Below, piece by piece: positions 1 through 7,687 of a stretch of DNA of 55,252 bases. Under the pieces are notes generated by a model, which was given only the letters and a program-made list of their open reading frames with translations, had not been told where the DNA came from and made no database searches. The translations under genes were made by a program, and so were the position numbers. This DNA is from Companilactobacillus insicii (lineage in GTDB: Bacteria; Bacillota; Bacilli; Lactobacillales; Lactobacillaceae), in the NCBI RefSeq assembly GCF_003946015.1, contig NZ_RHNU01000015.1, forward strand, positions 1 through 55,252, read 5' to 3'. Every line of letters begins with the position of its first letter. Position 1 is the stretch's first letter.

Positions 1-41
1 TGTCACCAGTAGAATACCGGGAACATGCTTTAGCAGCTTAA
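1..41 (+). CDS. IS3-family transposase, C-terminal end (partial)
   Basis: Only the last 12 codons and the TAA stop (39-41) are inside the window. The frame reads SPVEYREHALAA, which matches the C-terminus typical of IS3/IS150-group transposase OrfB proteins (SPV.YR.HAL.A). The catalytic DDE domain lies outside, so activity cannot be judged. The IS-end-like sequence just downstream supports the call. Confidence 0.7.
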   Translation, partial: SPVEYREHALAA

Positions 42-77
42 ATATTTAATTTTGTCTAACTTTTGTCTTGCACTTCA
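1..77 (+). mobile_element. right end of an IS3-family insertion sequence (partial)
   Basis: After the transposase stop the sequence contains TGTCTAAC (53-60) and ends near CACTTCA at 77. Its reverse complement begins TGAAGTGCA and continues to GTTAGACA, which resembles the terminal inverted repeat of IS150-like elements in lactobacilli. The left end and target duplication are outside the window, so the exact boundary is an estimate. Confidence 0.55.
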
Positions 78-126
78 TTCTGGGTTTATACCAAGAAAAA
101 ATATCTAGCTTTTTTTAAATATTTTC

Positions 127-157
127 TTGACTTAAAGTTAACTTTAAGTAGTTTAAT
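127..157 (+). promoter_or_regulatory. MerR-type promoter/operator
   Basis: A -35 box TTGACT (127-132) and a -10 box TTTAAT (152-157) are separated by 19 bp. A perfect 20-bp palindrome, ACTTAAAGTTAACTTTAAGT (130-149), fills the spacer. The over-long spacer with a central dyad is the hallmark of promoters activated by MerR-family regulators. It drives the cupin/SDR pair. No merR gene is in the window. Confidence 0.75.
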
Positions 158-209
158 GGTTCCTGTAATCAATTAATAAGAAATCAAAAACAAAAAGGAA
201 GTATATAGA

Positions 210-626
210 ATGGCAAAATATGAGGAATTAAAAAACAATGGAGTATTTCCAGTTGGAGATAAGAATGAAGCTTATGCTCAATATTTTATCGGTCAAAGTT
301 ATCTCAAAAATTTGGTATCAGCTGATGACAATATCGATGTAAATGTTGGTAATGTGACGTTTGAACCAGGATGTCGTAATGACTGGCACATTCATCATGA
401 TGGATTCCAAATCCTCTTGGTAACAGGTGGTGAGGGATGGTATCAAGAGGCAGGTAAACCAGCTCAATTGTTGAAAAAAGGTGACGTGGTAGCAATTCAT
501 GATGGCATTAAGCATTGGCATGGTGCAACTAAGGATAGTTGGTTCAGTCACGTTGCTATTACAAAAGGTAGCTCTGAATGGTTAGAAAAAGTTACAGATG
601 AAGAATATAACAAACTAGATAAATAA
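210..626 (+). CDS. cupin-domain protein
   Basis: A 138-residue single-domain cupin with no signal peptide. The first motif holds His60, His62 and His63 (WHIHHDG). The second holds GDVVAIHDG followed by His102 and His104, so a metal site is plausible. Small cupins of this type beside an SDR are often annotated as carboxymuconolactone-decarboxylase-like or stress proteins, but the substrate is unknown. AAAAAGGAAG lies upstream of the ATG. The SDR gene follows 12 bp later, so the two form an operon under the MerR-type promoter. Confidence 0.85.
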   Translation: MAKYEELKNNGVFPVGDKNEAYAQYFIGQSYLKNLVSADDNIDVNVGNVTFEPGCRNDWHIHHDGFQILLVTGGEGWYQEAGKPAQLLKKGDVVAIHDGIKHWHGATKDSWFSHVAITKGSSEWLEKVTDEEYNKLDK

Positions 627-638
627 AGGAGAAACTAA

Positions 639-1382
639 ATGTCAGTAAAAAATAAAGTAGTTGTAATAACAGGTGCATCATCAGGTATTGGAGAAGCCAC
701 AGCAAAACTTCTAGCAAGTAACGGCGCCAAGGTAGTACTCGGTGCTCGTCGTGAAGAGAAATTAGCTAAGATTGTTAAAGAGATTGAATCGGATGGCGGT
801 ATAGCAGCATATAAAGTTACAGATGTTCGTGATCCTCAAGAAGTTAAGGACTTAGTTAAACTAGCAAATGATAAATATGGAGCATTGGATGTTATCTTCA
901 ACAATGCTGGTATCATGCCAACTTCACCAATCAGTGCCTTACATACTGATGAATGGAATGACATGATTGATATTAATTTGAAAGGTGTTCTTAATGGAGT
1001 TGCGGCCGTAATGCCAGAATTTACCAATCAAAAACATGGTCATATTATTACAACGTCGTCAGTTGCAGGTATAAAGAGCTTTCCTGGTGCTGGTGTTTAT
1101 GGAGCAACTAAATTTGCAGTTAGAAACTTGATGGAAGTTATCCGGACAGAAAGTGCTCAAGAAGGGACTAATATTAGAACTTCGACCCTATATCCAGCCG
1201 CAATTAATACTGAACTGTTAAACACAATTACAGATCAAGATGCTAAAAAAGGTATGGATGCATTGTACGACCAAGTCGGAATTGCTCCAATTTCGATAGC
1301 ACGTGTAGTTAATTTTGCAATTGATCAACCAGAAGAAGTTAACGTTAACGAATTTACTATTTATCCAACTAAACAAGCCTAA
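639..1382 (+). CDS. short-chain dehydrogenase/reductase (classical SDR)
   Basis: 247 residues with the full classical SDR pattern: TGASSGIG nucleotide-binding loop at 11-18, NNAG at 88-91, catalytic Ser140/141, Tyr154 and Lys158 (YGATK). It should be a cytosolic NAD(P)H-dependent oxidoreductase; the carbonyl substrate cannot be read from sequence. RBS AAAGGAGAAAC precedes the ATG, 12 bp after the cupin stop. Shared control by the MerR-type promoter suggests induction by a small reactive or toxic compound, which is inference. Confidence 0.9.
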   Translation: MSVKNKVVVITGASSGIGEATAKLLASNGAKVVLGARREEKLAKIVKEIESDGGIAAYKVTDVRDPQEVKDLVKLANDKYGALDVIFNNAGIMPTSPISALHTDEWNDMIDINLKGVLNGVAAVMPEFTNQKHGHIITTSSVAGIKSFPGAGVYGATKFAVRNLMEVIRTESAQEGTNIRTSTLYPAAINTELLNTITDQDAKKGMDALYDQVGIAPISIARVVNFAIDQPEEVNVNEFTIYPTKQA

Positions 1383-1394
1383 AACTTCGTTTAA

Positions 1395-1440
1395 CGACAA
1401 ATACCCTAGCATTTACTATGTAAATACGGGGGTATTTTAT
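1395..1440. terminator. bidirectional intrinsic terminator
   Basis: A hairpin with AAATACCC and ATTTAC on the left and GTAAAT and GGGTATTT on the right sits between the convergent SDR and EamA genes. U/A-rich tracts lie on both sides, so it can serve both strands. Confidence 0.7.
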
Positions 1441-1449
1441 ATTATAAAT

Positions 1450-2349
1450 CTATTTACCGATAAATAGTTTAGGCGGTAATGCTTGTAAGAATGTAATGCC
1501 AAGAATTAATAATGCTCCTGCTATTTCGGCAGGTCCAACGTGTGTGCTAAGAAGAGTAACCGACAAAATGGTAGCTGTCAAAGGCTCAAATGCGCTAAGC
1601 ATACCGGTTGTTGTAGCGGTTAAATAATTCAAGCTTTGAAGATAAAATAAATAAGAAAACATTGTACCACCAATGATGATAAAAATTATTAGCAACCAGG
1701 CTTTTGTAGTCAAATGTGGAACTTGATTCAAGTGTGCAACTGGTGCGAAGACAATTCCACCTAACAACATTGACCAGCCAGTAACAATTCTAGCGTCAAA
1801 GTTCTTAAGTAGTTCGCGTGGCAATAGGGTATACGAAGCTTGACTTATACCTGAACCAACTCCCCACAATACGGCAAGTGGTGATAATGCCAAGGTATTC
1901 CAACGACCATGCGTTACTAACAAAAATGTTCCAATCAGTGCTAGAACAATAGATATCATGTCGATTCTACGAGGCATTTGAAGATTGCGTAATGATAAAT
2001 ACAAAATAATAAATAATGGCCCTAAAAACTGTAATACAGTAGCCGTTGGAGCATTGCCATACTTAATTGCCATGAAATAAGTATATTGTGCTGGTAACAT
2101 TCCTAGTAAACCGAAACACAACAATTGAAATATGTATTTTGGCTTTTTTAAAATACCGAATAGTTCCTTAGGCATTGCTATGCCACACCAAATAAGTAAC
2201 AAAATACCGGCCAAAATTAACCTTAATCCGACTAACCATTGGGTCGGAATATTCTCAAAACTAAATAAATATTGTGCTATACTACCGGAAAATCCCCATA
2301 GGACTGGACCAGCAATAGCGTAAAACAAACCTTTTTGTTGATCTGTCAT
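1450..2349 (-). CDS. EamA-family (DMT superfamily) transporter
   Basis: 299 residues with about ten hydrophobic segments in two halves, the usual EamA (RhaT/YdcZ-like) layout, beginning GLFYAIAGPVLWGFSGS. Members export or import small metabolites such as amino acids. The substrate is not predictable. The RBS GGGGGGAAG lies 7 nt before the ATG. It is transcribed alone, divergent from the ABC operon at 2454 and convergent with the SDR gene. Confidence 0.85.
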   Translation of the reverse strand: MTDQQKGLFYAIAGPVLWGFSGSIAQYLFSFENIPTQWLVGLRLILAGILLLIWCGIAMPKELFGILKKPKYIFQLLCFGLLGMLPAQYTYFMAIKYGNAPTATVLQFLGPLFIILYLSLRNLQMPRRIDMISIVLALIGTFLLVTHGRWNTLALSPLAVLWGVGSGISQASYTLLPRELLKNFDARIVTGWSMLLGGIVFAPVAHLNQVPHLTTKAWLLIIFIIIGGTMFSYLFYLQSLNYLTATTTGMLSAFEPLTATILSVTLLSTHVGPAEIAGALLILGITFLQALPPKLFIGK

Positions 2350-2453
2350 AAGTACTTCCCCCCTTAATCATTAACTCATATGCTATCACATTATTATCGT
2401 TAGAAAAGAACATACGGTATACTTAAATCAACAAAATATAGGGGGAATACAAA

Positions 2454-3350
2454 ATGCTTAGTGTACAACACGTGAGTAAGAGTTTTGGTAATTTAAAAGC
2501 TCTAGATGATATTAACTTCACGATACCTAATGGTCATATTTTAGGATTGATTGGGCAAAATGGTGCTGGTAAATCTACAACATTTCACAGTATCCTTAAC
2601 TTCTTGCAGTATGACGGTAAAATAACTTGGCAAGATAAGCCAATAACTGAATCTGTTTTTGACCAAATCGGTTATTTACCAGAAGAACGAAGTTTAATGC
2701 CTAAATTAACGGTGGAGCAACAAATTGTTTATTTAGCTAGATTAAAAAATAAATCGGCCAAAGAAATTCGACCACAGATCGATACTTGGCTAAGGAAATT
2801 TGCCGTTAAAGGTACTAAGAAAGACAAGATCAAATCGTTATCTAAAGGTAACCAACAAAAAGTTCAGTTGATTTGTACACTAATCCATAACCCTAAATTA
2901 ATAATTTTAGATGAGCCCTTTAGCGGACTGGATCCGGTTAATTCAGACTTACTGAAGCAGGCAATTATTGATGCCAGAGATAATGGAGCTTCGATTATCT
3001 TTTCTAGTCATGACATGGAGAACGTTGAAGAAGTTTGCGATAGTTTAGTTATGTTGAGGAATGGTCAGATAGTTCTTGATGGAACCGTGGGGGATGTTCG
3101 TGATACATTCGGTAAAACCAGATTGTTCGTTACGACTGACTGGACTGCTGACAAATTGTCTGAATTACCACATGTTGTTTCAGTGACGCAACGTGAAAAG
3201 AATCGTTATTTGTTGGATTTGGATGATGAATCCGCCGGTAAAGATATTTTTGACGAATTAACTCATGGTCAATATATTGAGGAATTTAGTCAACAGCCAC
3301 CAACGTTGAATGAAATATTTAGAATGAAGGCTGGTGATCGTAATGAATAA
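2454..3350 (+). CDS. ABC transporter ATP-binding protein (NatA-like)
   Basis: 298 residues. Walker A GQNGAGKST is at 34-42, the signature is degenerate (LSKGNQQ instead of LSGGQ), Walker B is LIILDEPFSGLD and a switch His follows in SSHD. The variant signature and C-terminal extension are typical of ATPases paired with NatB/ABC-2 permeases. RBS AGGGGGAA precedes the ATG. The gene overlaps the permease start by 8 bp, implying translational coupling. Likely an efflux system (Na+, peptide or drug); substrate unknown. Confidence 0.9.
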   Translation: MLSVQHVSKSFGNLKALDDINFTIPNGHILGLIGQNGAGKSTTFHSILNFLQYDGKITWQDKPITESVFDQIGYLPEERSLMPKLTVEQQIVYLARLKNKSAKEIRPQIDTWLRKFAVKGTKKDKIKSLSKGNQQKVQLICTLIHNPKLIILDEPFSGLDPVNSDLLKQAIIDARDNGASIIFSSHDMENVEEVCDSLVMLRNGQIVLDGTVGDVRDTFGKTRLFVTTDWTADKLSELPHVVSVTQREKNRYLLDLDDESAGKDIFDELTHGQYIEEFSQQPPTLNEIFRMKAGDRNE

Positions 3351-4563
3351 GCTTTGGATTGTAACCTTTGAAACTTTTTTAAGACAAGTCAAGTCATGGG
3401 GATTTGTGGCATTGATAATAGGTCCCTTTATTATTTTTGGAATTAGTATTGGTGCTGGATATATGAGTGCTAGCGGTGCAAGTCATAGTGATGATATTGC
3501 AGTTTTTGGTCAGAGTGAACTAAAGCAGGCTTTTGTTAAGCAAAATAAAGATGATATTGATACTAGTATTAAGTCGGTAAAATCAGCAAAGAAAAAAATA
3601 AAAGACAATAAATTATCAGGATATTTGATTTTGGAGACGAATAATAATCAAGTATCTGCAACGTATCATGGATCTAATTCTATGAGCAACAGCTTGAAAA
3701 ATAAACTGACAATTTTTACTAGCACAGTTCAACAACAATTGAATTACAGTACAGCACAGCTTTCAGCAACTCAAGCTAAGTCATTGCAGCAGCAACCAAA
3801 ATTCAAGGAAGTAATAACTAAGAAGACTGGGACTGATAACTTGGCTAAGATGATTTCATTTTGGATCATGGTTATCTTAGTTTATACGATCTTAGTGACA
3901 TACACTTCTATTACTGCACAGGAGATTGCTTCTGAAAAGGGTACTAAGATAATGGAAGTCATCTTCTCTAGTACCACTGCAACTAAGTACTTTATTGGTA
4001 AGGTTCTGGGAGTAATGATGGTTATTGTCACACAAATCCTGATTTATGTAATAGGTGGTTGGGGGATGTTCTCATTTGCCCAACATTCTAGCTTAACCAA
4101 GACTGCACTTGCGCAAAATAAAGATCTTATCAGTGCGGTTTTACACAATCTGTTGAGTATTAACTTAGTATATTTGTTACTAGGAGTTGTGATTTATACT
4201 ATTTTGGCAGCATTATGTGGAGCCTTAGTAGCCAAATCAGAAGACGCGTCTAAAGCTGCTCAACCAGTTACAATGCTCAGTATGCTGGCATTTTTCGTTA
4301 CATTCCCATTCCAGAATAATATGGATGCATTGATAGTTAAGATTTTGTCGTATGTTCCATTCTTCTCATCATATTTCATGCCAATGCGTGTTATTAACGG
4401 GGATGCATCACCAATTGAAATGGCAATTTCACTGCTAATCTTAATTGCCACAATATTCTTGATGGCATATTATATTGGTAAGATTTATCAAGGTCTAATG
4501 TTACAAACGGATGATTCTAGTTTTTGGAAGAGACTTAAGCGTGGAATTGCTTATAACAGATAA
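3343..4563 (+). CDS. ABC-2 family permease (NatB-like)
   Basis: About 406 residues from the ATG at 3343. An in-frame GTG at 3334 is less likely because GAAGG at 3326-3330 is well placed for 3343. There is an N-terminal membrane segment, a large external loop (about 40-165) and roughly five to six further segments, the pattern of NatB/ABC2_membrane_3 subunits. The motif SEKGTKIMEVIFSST is characteristic of this family. It works with the ATPase encoded upstream. A family 1 repeat starts 2 bp after the TAA stop. Confidence 0.88.
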   Translation: MNKLWIVTFETFLRQVKSWGFVALIIGPFIIFGISIGAGYMSASGASHSDDIAVFGQSELKQAFVKQNKDDIDTSIKSVKSAKKKIKDNKLSGYLILETNNNQVSATYHGSNSMSNSLKNKLTIFTSTVQQQLNYSTAQLSATQAKSLQQQPKFKEVITKKTGTDNLAKMISFWIMVILVYTILVTYTSITAQEIASEKGTKIMEVIFSSTTATKYFIGKVLGVMMVIVTQILIYVIGGWGMFSFAQHSSLTKTALAQNKDLISAVLHNLLSINLVYLLLGVVIYTILAALCGALVAKSEDASKAAQPVTMLSMLAFFVTFPFQNNMDALIVKILSYVPFFSSYFMPMRVINGDASPIEMAISLLILIATIFLMAYYIGKIYQGLMLQTDDSSFWKRLKRGIAYNR

Positions 4564-4564
4564 A

Positions 4565-4682
4565 AGAGCGTGGTAAAATATGTTTAACTTCTGAGTATAA
4601 CCTAAAACAACCTCGTATTTACGTAAGTAAATGCGAGGTTGTTTGTAGTTAAACGGAAGAAGTTGTGTTTTGGCGCGCGTTT
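4565..4682 (+). repeat. family 1 structured repeat, divergent copy M
   Basis: Starts AGAGCGTGG two bases after the permease stop and ends GGCGCGCGTTT. The family core is recognisable as GAGTATAACCTA on the left and TAGTTAAAC on the right, instead of GAGCATTACCTA and TAGTAAGC. The outer arms AACTTC and GAAGAAGTT are kept. The centre is a long near-perfect hairpin (AACAACCTCG with CGAGGTTGTT, 4604-4645). It may also act as the terminator of the ABC operon. Confidence 0.6.
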
Positions 4683-4734
4683 ACGCTGCCAATTTAATAA
4701 ACTTTAAGGTTATTTCACAGCATCTTTTTAGTAG

Positions 4735-5454
4735 CTAAAATATTAATCCATATAGTTGAACAGCTAAGATGGCACCACAGATTGGTGCTACTACAGGAAC
4801 CCATGCGTATTTCCATTGGCAAGTACCCTTGTGTGGGAATGGCAACATAGCATGAAGTAAACGTGGACCAAGATCACGAGCTGGATTAAGAGCTGGACCA
4901 GTAGGACCACCGAATGAAATAACTAGACACATAACTAAGAATCCAAGACCGATAAAGTCGGCACGAGGATCAATATGGTCTGAAGTAAGTGAAACGGCAC
5001 CGAAAACAAGAATGAAGGTACCAATAAATTCGTTAATAAATCCGTTTAAACGGCTGTTTTCTGCATCAATTGTTGAAAATGTTCCTAAGATAGATTCAAC
5101 ATTCTCTGTCTTGTTGTAGTAAGGCTTGTAAGCTGCTACAACCATGATTTGACCAAAAATTGCTCCCAACATTTGAGACAAGATGTATGGGCCAACTTCT
5201 GCCCACGGGAATTCATTATTGAAGGCTAAGGCTAATGTCATAGCTGGATTGATCTGTCCACCTGAAACAGGACCGAACATCATGGCTGGAATCATAACAC
5301 CAATACCATAACCAAAACCAATCAAGATCCACCCACCGTGAAATCCCTTAGTACCTTTTAATTCAACGTTGGCAACTGAACCATTACCTAGAGCTACCAT
5401 AATTGCGGTTCCGATAAATTCCGCAATGCAGCGCGTTAATAACGTATAGTGCAT
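4735..5454 (-). CDS. MIP-family aquaglyceroporin (glycerol facilitator)
   Basis: 239 residues with six predicted membrane segments and both pore motifs, NPA in GGQINPAMT and NPA in LNPARD. Asp directly after the second NPAR (NPARD) is typical of glycerol-conducting members, so glycerol/water permeation is likely (GlpF type). RBS AGGGGT lies 8 nt before the ATG. A leader hairpin with a U-tract lies about 55 nt upstream. No glycerol kinase is nearby. Confidence 0.9.
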   Translation of the reverse strand: MHYTLLTRCIAEFIGTAIMVALGNGSVANVELKGTKGFHGGWILIGFGYGIGVMIPAMMFGPVSGGQINPAMTLALAFNNEFPWAEVGPYILSQMLGAIFGQIMVVAAYKPYYNKTENVESILGTFSTIDAENSRLNGFINEFIGTFILVFGAVSLTSDHIDPRADFIGLGFLVMCLVISFGGPTGPALNPARDLGPRLLHAMLPFPHKGTCQWKYAWVPVVAPICGAILAVQLYGLIF

Positions 5455-5500
5455 TAAATTATACCCCTAATAAATTTTTTTATTTGTAAAAGTGATTTAG

Positions 5501-5532
5501 ACAATAAAAAATTGCCCCAGAAATGGAGCAAT
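5501..5532 (-). terminator. intrinsic terminator in the 5' leader of the aquaglyceroporin gene
   Basis: On the minus strand, ATTGCTCCA / TGGGGCAAT form a stem closed by TTTC and followed by TTTTTTATT. It sits between the probable promoter and the start codon of the MIP gene, and no upstream minus-strand gene needs a terminator there. That position suggests premature-termination control. Confidence 0.5.
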
Positions 5533-5688
5533 TAATTAACATATTTGCTTGAATAAATCAAATTTTACGAACAACATTTATAAGTGTACCATATAAATCC
5601 TTTTTCATAATAGATTAATTAGAAAACTGGATAGTTTAGTAATAGATGGCTATAATTGAAGATAAATTTTAAATAAGAGGTAGTGGAT

Positions 5689-6633
5689 ATGAAAGTTCTT
5701 AGCTTGGTAAATTTGACAGATCACCAGAGAGAAAGAATTGAGAAAATCCCTAGTGTTGAGCTAACAGTAGCTTCACCAGAGAACGTTACAGCAGCTGATT
5801 TAGACGATGTTGAGGTTTTATATAACTGGTCTAATTCATTGAAGGACGGTATTCTGAATAGTTCTAATTTAAATTGGATTCAAGTCGTTCGTGCAGGAGT
5901 AGAATCATTACCTTTGCGTGAATTATCTGAAAAAGGAATTACGTTGACTAACGGATCAGGTGCTAATGCAATTAATATTGCGGAACAAACAATAGCTTAT
6001 ATGCTAATGTTGATGAGAAATATGCATTTGTCAGTTCTACATCAAGCAAAGAAAGAATGGAAGTTCGATGAGCCTTATGACGAAGTATATGGCAAGACTG
6101 TTATGATCGTTGGAGTTGGTCATGTTGGGAGTAAGATTGCGCAATATGCTAAAGCTCTTGGGATGAGAACCATCGGAGTTCGTCGTTCTGAACAATCTGA
6201 TGTAAATATTGACGAAATGATTCCGATGTCAGAATTTAAAGATGGTGTAAAACACGCTAATTTTGTCATTAATGCACTACCTGATACTGATGAAACAAAT
6301 GGTATTTTTAACGCAAATTTATTTGATCAAATGTCTAAAAAAGCTTTTTATATCAACATTGGTCGTGGAAAAACAACTAGTATGGATGACTTAGTTGATG
6401 CTTTACAAGAAAAGAAAATTGCGGGTGCGGCATTGGATGTTGTAACACCTGAACCACTAGATGAAGACAGCCCATTGTGGGAAATGAAGAATGTAATTAT
6501 TACTCCTCATAATGCCGGAACCAGTGTACACTACGCTGAACGTGCTTTTGATATTTTTAAGCGTAATTTGAAGTCGTACGTTGAAAATGGTGAAGTTGTT
6601 GAGAATGTTGTTAATTATGATGAAGGGTATTAA
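5689..6633 (+). CDS. D-isomer specific 2-hydroxyacid dehydrogenase family protein
   Basis: 314 residues from the ATG at 5689. The GTG at 5683 is only 2 nt from AAGAGG, whereas 5689 has ideal spacing. The NAD-binding Rossmann motif is GVGHVGSKIA. The catalytic triad is visible as Arg in NIGRG, Glu in TPEPLDE and His in TPHNAG. It reduces a 2-keto acid to a D-2-hydroxy acid or the reverse; related lactobacillus enzymes act on glyoxylate, hydroxypyruvate or branched-chain keto acids. The monocistronic stop is followed directly by repeat elements. Confidence 0.88.
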   Translation: MKVLSLVNLTDHQRERIEKIPSVELTVASPENVTAADLDDVEVLYNWSNSLKDGILNSSNLNWIQVVRAGVESLPLRELSEKGITLTNGSGANAINIAEQTIAYMLMLMRNMHLSVLHQAKKEWKFDEPYDEVYGKTVMIVGVGHVGSKIAQYAKALGMRTIGVRRSEQSDVNIDEMIPMSEFKDGVKHANFVINALPDTDETNGIFNANLFDQMSKKAFYINIGRGKTTSMDDLVDALQEKKIAGAALDVVTPEPLDEDSPLWEMKNVIITPHNAGTSVHYAERAFDIFKRNLKSYVENGEVVENVVNYDEGY

Positions 6634-6634
6634 A

Positions 6635-6660
6635 AGAGAGTGTAAAAAGCCGGGAGATTG
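6635..6660 (+). repeat. family 1 repeat, 5' fragment
   Basis: About 26 bp (AGAGAGTG, then AGCCGGGAG) matching the first quarter of a family 1 unit. It starts 3-4 bases after the TAA of the dehydrogenase gene. A complete copy follows immediately, so this is the remnant of a collapsed tandem pair. Confidence 0.55.
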
Positions 6661-6661
6661 T

Positions 6662-6779
6662 AGAGCGTGTCGATAGACGGGAACTCCTGAGCATTACCTA
6701 GGATAAGGAAGGTGCCAACGTAGTTGGTGCATTTCTTATCCGTAGTAAGCGGAGGGAGTTGTCTATCGTAAGCGCGTTT
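6662..6779 (+). repeat. family 1 structured repeat, copy A
   Basis: A complete unit, AGAGCG to AAGCGCGTTT. Nested stems: GATAGAC/GTCTATC, AACTCC/GGGAGTT, the conserved pair GCATTACCTA/TAGTAAGC with a bulged A and C, GGATAAG/CTTATCC and TGCCAAC/GTTGGTG. It abuts a family 2 element on its right. Confidence 0.8.
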
Positions 6780-6957
6780 CCGCCTCCGAACAAAAACAAA
6801 GAAGTCGCTATGAGGACCGGTTCGAGCCTGAGAAGCGGTCTCGAATCTCGATTTTGAACTTTGCGAAAAACGCAAATTTCAAAATACGTCCAGTGGAGTA
6901 AGCGATGAATCTCTAACACCACTACCACAGCGGACTTCTTAGTGTTTGTTCTCCAGC
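6780..6957 (+). repeat. family 2 structured repeat, copy 1
   Basis: Begins CGCCTCC and ends TCCAGC. The outer stem is GAACAAA...AAGAAGT with ACTTCTT...TTTGTTC. Inside are GACCG/CGGTC-type pairing, TTCGAG/CTCGAA, ATTTTGAA/TTTCAAAAT and GTGGAGT/ACACCAC hairpins, a multibranched fold. The second copy at 27145-27329 has different bases in the outer stem and in the TTCGAG stem but keeps the pairing. It lies in sense orientation downstream of a gene. Confidence 0.7.
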
Positions 6958-6989
6958 TTAGATTTAGGAGTTCTATTCCGATTTCAATA

Positions 6990-7030
6990 ATATGTCTGAT
7001 CACAAGAATGTGATTAGACATATTTTTTAA
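6990..7030 (+). terminator. intrinsic terminator
   Basis: AATATGTCT.ATCAC and GTGAT.AGACATATT form a long stem followed by TTTTTT. It ends the read-through region after the dehydrogenase gene and the two repeats. Confidence 0.8.
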
Positions 7031-7117
7031 TTCGTCACAAAAAAGTCTAACTTTCTTAAGATGGATTAAACAAATAGGCGGTAGTCTTAGTGTACAAAGC
7101 AAAAAGGAGTGTTGCCT

Positions 7118-7630
7118 ATGCGTTGGATACCTTTATTAATAATTTTAATTTTATCGTTTTTAAATGGGGCTTACATTCTGGATAATATAAAAGAATTTTA
7201 TAATCGAAGAATAGCGTTAGTTAGTTTGTTTTATATGACTTTCTTAGGAGTTATTTTGTTTACACCATTGTCATTTGATGGAACTAATATTTATATTATG
7301 CCCGCCGGTATTGGACGAGTGAACTTGTATCATATTAATTATGACTTAGGTTTCTTAGAGAATATCGTGTTGACCGTACCGCTAGGATTCTTGATCAAAC
7401 AAGCCTTTTCTAATTTGTCATTGGGCTCAATGATCCCTATCGGTTTTATTACAGGAACTGGTATTGAAACAATGCAGTATTATTTGTCCCATGTATACTT
7501 TATCAATCGTACTAGTGATATTAGTGATGTAGTTGCTAATGGAATTGGTATCGTTATTGGTGCAGTGTTGTTATTAATGTACCAGTATACTTATGAGAGA
7601 CAGTTATCGAATAGATTGGTAATTAATTAG
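7118..7630 (+). CDS. VanZ-like family membrane protein
   Basis: About 170 residues with four to five hydrophobic segments and the VanZ core (FLENIVLTVPLGFLI, GTGIETMQY, SDISDVVANGIG). VanZ proteins are small integral membrane proteins; one confers low-level teicoplanin resistance, but most have no known role. The ATG at 7118 sits 8 nt after AAAAAGGAG, better than the in-frame GTG at 7109 inside the RBS. It is monocistronic, closed by a terminator. Confidence 0.85.
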   Translation: MRWIPLLIILILSFLNGAYILDNIKEFYNRRIALVSLFYMTFLGVILFTPLSFDGTNIYIMPAGIGRVNLYHINYDLGFLENIVLTVPLGFLIKQAFSNLSLGSMIPIGFITGTGIETMQYYLSHVYFINRTSDISDVVANGIGIVIGAVLLLMYQYTYERQLSNRLVIN

Positions 7631-7636
7631 GTCACA

Positions 7637-7683
7637 AAAAAAGGTAGACGGCTTTAACTTTTAAGTTAGCAGTCTACCTTTTA
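7637..7683. terminator. bidirectional intrinsic terminator
   Basis: AAAAGGTAGAC and GTCTACCTTTT form the outer stem, with AACTT/AAGTT nested. It separates the convergent VanZ and proA genes. Confidence 0.85.
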
Positions 7684-7687
7684 CTTT

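Noticed and set aside
1399-1437. Another family 1 copy at the hairpin after the SDR gene
   Set aside because: It contains CCTAGCATTTAC, which looks like the core, but lacks the other arms and the element ends; it is a plain terminator.
6630-7102. Minus-strand ORFs over 80 and 130 codons
   Set aside because: They lie across family 1 and family 2 repeats, have no RBS, and are explained by stop-free repeat sequence.
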